From contig JBBSDW010000017.1 of NCBI GenBank assembly GCA_038240295.1, forward strand, positions 1 through 31,719: a stretch of DNA of 31,719 nucleotides. The letters run 5' to 3'. The stretch is from JABDDM01 sp038240295 (lineage in GTDB: Bacteria > Bacteroidota > Ignavibacteria > Palsa-1295). The notes beneath the pieces were generated by a model. It saw only the letters and a program-made list of their open reading frames with translations, had not been told where the DNA came from and did no database searches. Of this stretch, positions 8,234-15,284 are shown one piece after another. The position numbers and the translations under genes were made by a program. Numbering within the stretch: the stretch's first letter is position 1; each line of letters starts with the position of its first letter.

Positions 8234-9742
8234 GTGAGACCGTTCATTGTGGGAAAGCGCGAAGCGAGTGCGGAGGAACCGCCTCATACTGAGGCCAAGG
8301 GGTTTGGAAATCTCTCTTTGGCCTGGCAGCTCGCCATCGGGGGTGTTTCACTATTGGTGCTGGTTTTCTCATTCCTCTCGACGCAGCTGTTTTGGGTCGG
8401 ACCTTTACTTGCGACAGGGATTTGGATAGGTTCTCGCGCGGCTGCAAGCGAGCTATACTCGCTCCTCCTGTTCGTTGCCATGGTCTTCATTATTATTCTG
8501 CAGCCCGAGCGCGATTCGGTTTCGCTTGTCGATATTGTGAGTGGTGGCGGAATGCTCGCGATAATGTGCTGGTGGGTGTTTCGCTCCCGACTCCTGAGTT
8601 GGAAGCCGTTCGCCGTGACCTGGGAGCATTTGCTTCTCATCTTTTATTTCGTATTTGTATCGTGCGTTGGGATCGGCGGGATGCTTTGGATTGGAACTAC
8701 CTCCAATGATTGGCTGCGCGAAATTTTAGTAGAATTGCCGATCGTCATTGTTCCGTTTCTGTTCATCAAGGCAATCGTCCCTGATTCCAAACGTGAAACT
8801 TACTTCTTGATGTTCCTCGCGACAATCTGGGTCGTAATTGCAATCGTAAACATTGTTCAATTCCGAAGTCATGTGCTAAAAGCTGTCTACTTTTATCAGA
8901 CTGGGCGGGCGATGACTGATCCATCCTCGTCGGTGCTACTGCTCTTTGCAACGCTGGCCATTGCTTCCATCGAACAAAAAGTGTCGCGTCTTAAATGGTA
9001 TGTTATACCCTTCGGTCTTGCATCCGTTGGAATTCTTCTGTCGGGGTATCGCACAATATGGGTTTCATGCATCCTGTCGATGCTGGTCATGTTTTGGATG
9101 AGCAACCGCAGTGAACGCCGGAAGTCGGTCTCTTTTTATTGGCGTTACGTGCTTGCCGTTATAATCATCGTTGTTGTTGCATTCTTTCGATACCAACTCA
9201 TCCACCTTATTGTACTTGGTTTTGTTGGCCGGGTGACTTCTACGACGAACGTTCGAACGGACGCGTCGTTGGTAAATAGATATTATGAATGGCAGAACAT
9301 TTTGGTCGCGATCAAGGGATCTCCGCTCTTGGGATATGGCGCCGGTGGACAGTTCTTCGATTATAACTGGATCCTGGGAACGTACTACTTTACCGGGTAT
9401 TCGCATAACATGATCTTATACATTCTGCTGAAGAGCGGAATCATCGGTTTCGGTTTCGTAGCCGTTGCGTATGGGGCGACGCTCGTGCGCGGATTCCGGC
9501 TTCTGCGCTCAAAGTGGGGATCAAAGTATAATCGGGCGATCATCCGCGTTGCCTTTGGCTATCTTCTCTATATAATTCCCACTGGAATGACGCTAAATAC
9601 GTTTGCGGGACGCGAGGCATTAACGTGGCAGGCGATTGCCTGGAGTGTGATTTGGGCTTATGATATGAAACGAAAACGAGAGACAACGAAAGAAATATAT
9701 CCACTTCAACCTCATACCTATAACGCTTTAGCAATTTCATGA
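8234..9742 (+). CDS. O-antigen polymerase/ligase-like membrane protein (Wzy-like)
   Basis: A 502-residue polytopic inner-membrane protein with about 10-12 hydrophobic helices spread from residue 30 to 485. It has the features of the O-antigen ligase (Wzy_C) superfamily: SGYRTIW before a helix in the middle, a long periplasmic loop after about residue 335 with RYYEWQN and GYGAGGQF, then YSHNMILYILLKSGIIGF. The conserved His in SHNM is typical. In this setting the likely role is polymerisation of lipid-linked repeat units on the periplasmic face (Wzy), though ligase activity cannot be excluded. Start is a GTG four bases after the Wzz-like stop. Base composition and codon choice look somewhat different from the flanking genes, as is common for Wzy genes. 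Confidence 0.82.
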   Translation: MRPFIVGKREASAEEPPHTEAKGFGNLSLAWQLAIGGVSLLVLVFSFLSTQLFWVGPLLATGIWIGSRAAASELYSLLLFVAMVFIIILQPERDSVSLVDIVSGGGMLAIMCWWVFRSRLLSWKPFAVTWEHLLLIFYFVFVSCVGIGGMLWIGTTSNDWLREILVELPIVIVPFLFIKAIVPDSKRETYFLMFLATIWVVIAIVNIVQFRSHVLKAVYFYQTGRAMTDPSSSVLLLFATLAIASIEQKVSRLKWYVIPFGLASVGILLSGYRTIWVSCILSMLVMFWMSNRSERRKSVSFYWRYVLAVIIIVVVAFFRYQLIHLIVLGFVGRVTSTTNVRTDASLVNRYYEWQNILVAIKGSPLLGYGAGGQFFDYNWILGTYYFTGYSHNMILYILLKSGIIGFGFVAVAYGATLVRGFRLLRSKWGSKYNRAIIRVAFGYLLYIIPTGMTLNTFAGREALTWQAIAWSVIWAYDMKRKRETTKEIYPLQPHTYNALAIS

Positions 9743-10659
9743 AGATCACCGTTGTCATCCCTACCTTCAATCGCAAGGATATCATCCGAGATCTTTTGCA
9801 AAAGCTTGCGGCAGACGCCGAATCACGTTCCGCGGCGGAAATTGAAGTGATCGTGGCCAACGATCAATCGAGCGATGGAACAGGCGAAATGTTGCGTGAA
9901 GAATTTCCGTGGGTGCATGCCGTCCTTGGCCCTGGAAAATCTCCGCAGGGCGCGAAGCGAGCGGCAATTGAAGTTGCAACCGGCGACTACATTGTGAATC
10001 TGGATGACGACAGTCTTCCGCATGATGGGTGGATTGCGAAGGTGATGCCTGCGCTTCTCCGAGGTGAAAAGATTGTTCAATCGAAAATTGTCTTTTTGGA
10101 TTTGAACCAGGCGGAGATTGCGGATGAATCGAAAGCCCACTTTCGCGTTGGCTTTCGTTTCGACGGTATGCCTGTCGCTGTATTGAATGGTGGTTATCGG
10201 GAGCAATATCTGCCAATCTGTCATGAGTTTGGTGCATTCTTCGCGCGAGAGATTCTGGTGCAGACTCCCTTTGATGACCCAAACATTCGATGGGATTGGG
10301 GCGAATCGGCCTCCTTTTCAATTCGGGCCGCAAAACTTGGCTATCGAGTATTTTTCGAACCATCGGCTGTCGTTGACCATCTCGGGGCGCTACACGGTGG
10401 TTTAAAGGAACGCGCACAAAAGCTGCCTCCCAAGAAGATATGTACGGAATATGCGGCGAAACTTGTCGAATCGTTCATTATTCTCGCTCGGATGCGTAAG
10501 GTGGCAACCCTTCCCCTGCTGATACCCTACTACTTATTGGGCGGCATATATCTTTCTTTTCGACAGAGGCGGAAGTGCTATGTGTACTTTAGTAAGGGTC
10601 TATGGAAGGGACTAACACGTCCGATACTTCCAGTCGTACCTTACGTTAATTTTCGCTGA
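9739..10659 (+). CDS. Family 2 glycosyltransferase
   Basis: Cytoplasmic GT-A enzyme expected to add one sugar of the repeat unit from a nucleotide sugar. The N-terminus VVIPTFNRKD, the segment VIVANDQSSDGT and the metal-binding run NLDDDS (Asp89-91) are standard for GT2. A WDWGESASFSIRAAKLGYRV segment corresponds to the acceptor side of the fold. Residues from about 250 are basic and partly hydrophobic and may associate with the membrane. The ATG overlaps the stop of the polymerase gene (ATGA). Donor and acceptor cannot be named from sequence. Confidence 0.88.
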   Translation: MKITVVIPTFNRKDIIRDLLQKLAADAESRSAAEIEVIVANDQSSDGTGEMLREEFPWVHAVLGPGKSPQGAKRAAIEVATGDYIVNLDDDSLPHDGWIAKVMPALLRGEKIVQSKIVFLDLNQAEIADESKAHFRVGFRFDGMPVAVLNGGYREQYLPICHEFGAFFAREILVQTPFDDPNIRWDWGESASFSIRAAKLGYRVFFEPSAVVDHLGALHGGLKERAQKLPPKKICTEYAAKLVESFIILARMRKVATLPLLIPYYLLGGIYLSFRQRRKCYVYFSKGLWKGLTRPILPVVPYVNFR

Positions 10660-10661
10660 GT

Positions 10662-11882
10662 TTGAAAATCCTCCAGATCTCGGCGCGGTTGCCGTGGCCG
10701 CTTACGGATGGGGGGGCTATCGGGATCTTTCATCTTGCGCGTTCTGCGCATGAAAATGAGGGGCATGACGTAACGTTCTTGAGTTTTCCACTTGACGATG
10801 ATACGCTTACCCGTGAGGGCATCGCTGCAATGTCATTGTTTTGCAATGTTCGTTTGGTGGATCGGCCCTTGCCTACTCGCGCACTAACGCTGATCAAGAC
10901 TCTCTTTCGCGGAGCATATCCTATCGAGCGGCGAATGATGCCTGAAATGTTCGAACTGATCGCTCGCACGCTTTCGGAGACACATTTCGATGTTGTGCAT
11001 CTCGACCACTCTCATGTCGGCAAATACGGACTTTGGATAAAGCAAAAGTATCGACTCCCGGTTGTGCTTCGGCAGCATAACTTCGAAACGATCATCTACG
11101 AACGTTTTGCTGAAACCGAACAAAATGTCTTTAAGCGCGTGCTCGGAAAAATGCATGGCAAGCGTTTGCGCAAAGCCGAGCGACAGATACTTGAAGAGAT
11201 GGACGCTGTGGCCGCCATCACCGCGCAAGATGTTACGCTCATGCGAACAGAGGCCCCAGATGCAAATTATTTCGTTATTCCAGCCGGCGTGGACATTGCC
11301 TATTTCGGTCCCACCGACATAGCCCAAGTGTCACCTTATCTGATCCTTTGGGTTGGCGGGATCGAGTGGGATCCGAACAGAGATGCCCTCGATTATTTTC
11401 TCCGCTCGATCTTTCCGGCGATCGTTGAACTGGAACCTCGCGCAAAGCTTGAGATCATAGGTGTTGGTACGCCAATCTTCGCCAAGGTGGCTTCCGAATA
11501 TGGTGAGGCGGTCGCAATCATGGGAAAAGTACCTGATATCCGCCCCCATCTTGCGAAGGCGTGCGTGTCGGTTGTGCCCCTGCGAGTTGGCGGCGGAATG
11601 CGCGTCAAGCTTCTGGAGTTCTTCGCGGCAGGGAAGGCGGTTGTCTCAACCTCGATCGGTGCCGAAGGAAATCTGGCACGAGATGGAGTTGAGATCATGT
11701 TGCGTGACGAGCCCCGTGCCTTTGCCGCTGCGGTTGTCCAATTGTTAAACGAGGAGGAAATGAGGGTAGCGCTCGGCTGGCGCGCAAGGCAATTGGCGGA
11801 GAAAGAGTATGGATGGCCGAGTGTGGCCATGAAATTCACACAGGTCTACAAAAGCGTTATTCCAGAGACGAAAGAATCGTGA
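10662..11882 (+). CDS. Family 4/1 GT-B glycosyltransferase
   Basis: A 406-residue GT-B fold enzyme for repeat-unit assembly. The N-terminal donor/acceptor lobe opens with ISARLPWPLTDGGAIG and continues to about residue 190. VIPAGVDIAYFGP marks the linker. The C-terminal nucleotide-sugar lobe contains WVGGIEWDPNRDAL and VPLRVGGGMRVKLLEFFAAG, with the conserved glutamate (Glu319) of retaining GT4 enzymes. The start is a TTG three bases after the GT2 stop, chosen because it leads directly into the conserved N-terminal strand. Its last bases overlap the next gene (GTGA). Sugar specificity is unknown. Confidence 0.88.
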   Translation: MKILQISARLPWPLTDGGAIGIFHLARSAHENEGHDVTFLSFPLDDDTLTREGIAAMSLFCNVRLVDRPLPTRALTLIKTLFRGAYPIERRMMPEMFELIARTLSETHFDVVHLDHSHVGKYGLWIKQKYRLPVVLRQHNFETIIYERFAETEQNVFKRVLGKMHGKRLRKAERQILEEMDAVAAITAQDVTLMRTEAPDANYFVIPAGVDIAYFGPTDIAQVSPYLILWVGGIEWDPNRDALDYFLRSIFPAIVELEPRAKLEIIGVGTPIFAKVASEYGEAVAIMGKVPDIRPHLAKACVSVVPLRVGGGMRVKLLEFFAAGKAVVSTSIGAEGNLARDGVEIMLRDEPRAFAAAVVQLLNEEEMRVALGWRARQLAEKEYGWPSVAMKFTQVYKSVIPETKES

Positions 11883-13348
11883 GTCGGAGGAAAGAACTTC
11901 TTGCACTGATCATCGCAGATTTCGTCGCGCTCAACGCGGCGTGGTTTGTCTATTATTGGCTTCGAGTGCAAAGCGGGTGGTTCTTCCTTGCGCAGAATAG
12001 TGAGATCGGTTCGAGTTATGCCCCAAGTGCCTCGCTCATCATCTATGCGTTTTGGATGATCGTCTTCGCATTTTTTGGGCTCTATCGCTCCTGGTATGTG
12101 CGTGCGCCCTTCGACGAAGTCATCACGCTTTTTAAAACACTTACCGTCGGGACGATCTTCCTGGCGATCGTGATCTTTTGGGATCCGATCGGTAGCGAAA
12201 ACATGCCAACGCACAACGACCCACGAGTACTGGCAATGATGTACTGGGTCATTCTGCTTTTACTCGTGATCGGTGTACGTTCGCTTATCAGAACCGCGCA
12301 GCGAAAATTGCTCGAACGTGGTGTCGGGCGAAGAGCATCGCTCATCATCGGTCCGCCTGAGCGGGCACGCGATCTCGCGCAACGCATCGCCCATTACCCC
12401 CGGCTTGGCTATGAGGTCGTCGGGTTTGTGTTGCCGGATAAAACCCCATTCGATCAACAGTCAACGCATAGCTTCCTTGTGGAGCATCGCAATGGAAAGG
12501 TCGTCACAAAAGAAATTCCAGTTCTCGGGACGACCCAGGATTTGGAGCGAATGATCGATGAAGGAAATATTAAGGAAGTCCTGATCGCGCTCGATTCGAA
12601 TGAACATGAGGCATTGCTTGACGTGATGGTTCGCGCGGCAAAATCGAACGCGGGGCTGAAGATCGAACCTGGCCTGTACGACATTGTGACAGGGCAGGCG
12701 CGCACGCGAGAGATCTATGGGTTTCCCCTGATCGATATTAATCCGGTCTTGCTCCGACCCTGGGAGGAAGCCGCGAAGCGAACGCTCGATATCGTTGTGA
12801 GTGCACTCGTGCTTTTGCTGGGGGCGCCATTTTGGCTGCTGACCGCGTTGATCGTAAAACTGACTTCCCGCGGACCCGCGTTCTATTCGCAGGAGCGTGT
12901 CGGCAAAGACGGTGCACACTACCGGATCTACAAATTTCGTTCGATGCGCACGAACGCCGAGCTTGCCGGGCCGCAATGGGCTTCGAAGAACGATCCCCGC
13001 GTCACTGGTTTTGGAAGATTCTTGCGCAAGTCGCATCTCGACGAAGTGCCGCAGTTCTGGAATGTGCTGATCGGCGATATGTCGCTCGTCGGCCCACGCC
13101 CCGAACGGGAGTTCTTTGTCAAGAAACTCATCGAGGAAATTCCGTACTACAATCGCAGGCATAAAGTGCGACCGGGAATCACCGGGCTCTATCAGGCAAT
13201 GATCGATAAATACGACGAGAATATCGACGATGTGAAAATGCGCGTGAAATACGATCTGATGTATATCGAATCGATGTCGTTTCGGCTTGATGTCAAGATA
13301 CTCTTTCGGACGGCGTATATGATGATGAAGGCCAGAGGGCAGGCGTAA
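11879..13348 (+). CDS. Polyprenyl-phosphate sugar phosphotransferase (WbaP-like), initiating enzyme
   Basis: Inner-membrane enzyme that starts the repeat unit by moving a sugar-1-phosphate onto undecaprenyl phosphate. Four N-terminal membrane helices (up to about residue 145) are followed by a Rossmann-like domain (ASLIIGPPERARD onward). The catalytic domain comes last: KRTLDIVVS with a re-entrant helix, KFRSM, FLRKSHLDEVPQ with the catalytic pair Asp388/Glu389, GDMSLVGPRPE and RPGITGLYQ. All key motifs are intact. I chose the GTG at 11879 because it forms a GTGA overlap with the previous stop and begins just before the first helix. An in-frame ATG at 11813 would add 22 polar residues and a 70-base overlap. 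Likely sugar is glucose, galactose or GlcNAc-type; not decidable here. Confidence 0.9.
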   Translation: MSRRKELLALIIADFVALNAAWFVYYWLRVQSGWFFLAQNSEIGSSYAPSASLIIYAFWMIVFAFFGLYRSWYVRAPFDEVITLFKTLTVGTIFLAIVIFWDPIGSENMPTHNDPRVLAMMYWVILLLLVIGVRSLIRTAQRKLLERGVGRRASLIIGPPERARDLAQRIAHYPRLGYEVVGFVLPDKTPFDQQSTHSFLVEHRNGKVVTKEIPVLGTTQDLERMIDEGNIKEVLIALDSNEHEALLDVMVRAAKSNAGLKIEPGLYDIVTGQARTREIYGFPLIDINPVLLRPWEEAAKRTLDIVVSALVLLLGAPFWLLTALIVKLTSRGPAFYSQERVGKDGAHYRIYKFRSMRTNAELAGPQWASKNDPRVTGFGRFLRKSHLDEVPQFWNVLIGDMSLVGPRPEREFFVKKLIEEIPYYNRRHKVRPGITGLYQAMIDKYDENIDDVKMRVKYDLMYIESMSFRLDVKILFRTAYMMMKARGQA

Positions 13349-13366
13349 ATTTTTAGCAGAACACGA

Positions 13367-14515
13367 GTGACAGAAGTACAGCACGACAGAGCTTTGCAGA
13401 TGGTAGATGTGACTGGTCAATACCGCAGGTATCAACCGGAGATCGATGCAGCGATCTTGGATGTCGTCAGGAGCGGCGCGTACATTAACGGACCGGCCGT
13501 TAAGAATTTCGAGCGCAACGTTCAGGACTATCTCGGTATCGCTCATGCGATCGGATGCGCCTCGGGTACCGATGCGCTCCAGATCGCTTTGATGGCGTTG
13601 GGCATCGGCGCGGGCGATGAGGTGATCACGACGACGTTCACCTTTGTGGCCACAACCGAAACGATCGCACTACTCGGTGCCAAACCCGTTTACGTTGATA
13701 TCGATCCGAGAACCTACAACCTCGATGTTTCGCAACTTCAGGATAAGATCACTGCCAGAACGCGTGCGATCATTCCGGTGCATCTCTTCGGCCAGCCCTG
13801 CAACATCACTGGCGTTATGGAGATTGCTAATAAAAATGGGATCAGCGTGATCGAGGATGCGGCACAGGCGATGGGTGCGAAGTGGGATGGCCGAAAAGTT
13901 TGTGGGTTTGGCGACATCGCGGCGATCTCGTTTTATCCTTCAAAAAACCTCGGAGCATTTGGCGATGCCGGTATGATGGTAACGAACGATGACGATCTCG
14001 CCGAGCGTATGCGTTCGGTCGCAAATCACGGTGCGAACAAGACCTATCATCACGATCGGCTTGGTGTCAACTCTCGGCTTGATTCGGTGCAGGCTGCCAT
14101 TCTCGACGTGAAGCTCAAGTATCTCGATGAATGGAACAACACGCGTTCAAGAGCTGCCGCACGCTATAGTAAACGTTTTGCGCCTTTTGCAGATGTGATG
14201 ACGACACCGTTCGTCGATCCGCGCGCAGAATCCATCTGGCATCAATATTCCCTGCTGATTACTGGGGATCGAGACGCTGTTGCGGCAAAGCTCAAAGCCG
14301 ACGGGATACCCCATAGTATTTACTATCCCATCCCGCTTCATTTGCAGCCGGCATACGTATCGTTTGGCTCTCATGTAGGTGAGTTTCCTGTGGCAGAACA
14401 TGCGGCAAGGCATATCCTTGCGCTGCCGATGCATTCCGAGCTTACCGATGAAGATGTGGAGTATATTGCAGATCGTGTCATTCAGGCCGTTGGCAGTCCG
14501 ATAAAAAATCCCTAA
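13367..14515 (+). CDS. DegT/DnrJ/EryC1 family sugar aminotransferase (WbpE-like)
   Basis: PLP-dependent enzyme that turns a nucleotide 3- or 4-keto sugar into an amino sugar. The N-terminus MVDVTGQYRRYQPEI and SGAYINGP are typical of WbpE and related sugar aminotransferases. TFTFVATTE, VIPVHLFGQP and VIEDAAQAMGA shape the cofactor pocket, and FYPSKNLGAFGDAG carries the PLP lysine (Lys193). Length (382) is normal. The start is a GTG 18 bases after the previous stop; the next ATG (about 13397) would leave a 372-residue protein that still contains the core. With the dehydrogenase and epimerase at the operon start it fits a UDP-2,3-diacetamido-uronate path, but the 3-dehydrogenase and acetyltransferase for that path are not in the window. 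Confidence 0.9.
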   Translation: MTEVQHDRALQMVDVTGQYRRYQPEIDAAILDVVRSGAYINGPAVKNFERNVQDYLGIAHAIGCASGTDALQIALMALGIGAGDEVITTTFTFVATTETIALLGAKPVYVDIDPRTYNLDVSQLQDKITARTRAIIPVHLFGQPCNITGVMEIANKNGISVIEDAAQAMGAKWDGRKVCGFGDIAAISFYPSKNLGAFGDAGMMVTNDDDLAERMRSVANHGANKTYHHDRLGVNSRLDSVQAAILDVKLKYLDEWNNTRSRAAARYSKRFAPFADVMTTPFVDPRAESIWHQYSLLITGDRDAVAAKLKADGIPHSIYYPIPLHLQPAYVSFGSHVGEFPVAEHAARHILALPMHSELTDEDVEYIADRVIQAVGSPIKNP

Positions 14516-14537
14516 CGTTCAGTACCCGAATCCGTTG

Positions 14538-15281
14538 ATGTTAACAGCGCTACTAATCATACCGACCTACAACGAGAAGGATAATATCTCGCGGATCATC
14601 GATGCCGTGCTTTTGCAGCAGGCGAATGTCGGCGATGTCGAACTGAATATTCTCGTTGTCGATGATAACTCACCGGACGGCACTGCCGATGCCGTACGGC
14701 TCCTCATGGAGCCCGATCGAATAGGAGCTCACAAGCTTCGCCTCTTGAGCCGTATGGGCAAGATGGGACTCGGTACAGCCTATGTCGCGGGCTTTCGTTA
14801 CGGCCTGGAACATGGATACGATTACATCTTTGAGATGGATGCCGATTTCTCGCATGACCCCAACGAGATTCCTGTCTTTCTTCGGGAGATCAAGAATTAT
14901 GATCTCGTCCTCGGATCGAGATATGTCTCCGGAGCCAACGTTGCAAACTGGCCTCTCAGGCGTCTCTTGCTTTCCTATTATGCCAATCTTTACGCTCGCG
15001 TCATCACCGGGATCAAAGTCAAGGATGCGACGGGCGGGTTCAAATGTTTTCGACGGAAGGTGCTCGAGACGATCGATCTTGCCGACATTCGATCGAACGG
15101 TTATGCCTTCCAGATCGAGATGAATTTTCGGGCGTGGCATAAAGGCTTTTCGATCAAGGAGATCCCGATCGTCTTTGTCGACCGCCATGCAGGCACGAGC
15201 AAAATGAGTAAGTCGATCGTGCGTGAGGCGGTCGGGATGGTCTGGAAACTCAAGGCGCGGGCGATCTCGGGCGAGTTGTGA
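14538..15281 (+). CDS. Polyprenol-phosphate mannose synthase-like glycosyltransferase (Dpm1 type)
   Basis: GT2 enzyme expected to transfer a hexose from a nucleotide sugar to polyprenyl phosphate on the inner membrane. Motifs in order: LLIIPTYNEKDNI, LVVDDNSPDGTAD, MGLGTAYVAGFRYGLEHG, the metal site EMDADFSHDP, VLGSRYV, DATGGFKCFRR and HAGTSKM. This order is diagnostic for the Dpm1/Ppm1 group. There are 247 residues and no extra membrane domain, so it is the soluble or peripheral type. A TTG (14535) lies immediately before the ATG; I prefer the ATG at 14538. Only three bases separate it from the next gene, the unusual GT2 fusion. Its lipid-linked sugar may serve periplasmic glycosylation; that is inference. 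Confidence 0.88.
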   Translation: MLTALLIIPTYNEKDNISRIIDAVLLQQANVGDVELNILVVDDNSPDGTADAVRLLMEPDRIGAHKLRLLSRMGKMGLGTAYVAGFRYGLEHGYDYIFEMDADFSHDPNEIPVFLREIKNYDLVLGSRYVSGANVANWPLRRLLLSYYANLYARVITGIKVKDATGGFKCFRRKVLETIDLADIRSNGYAFQIEMNFRAWHKGFSIKEIPIVFVDRHAGTSKMSKSIVREAVGMVWKLKARAISGEL

Positions 15282-15284
15282 GCC

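Noticed and set aside
12461..13546. 361-codon open frame on the minus strand
   Set aside because: It lies opposite the strongly supported sugar phosphotransferase gene, has no family resemblance and is explained by codon bias of the real gene.
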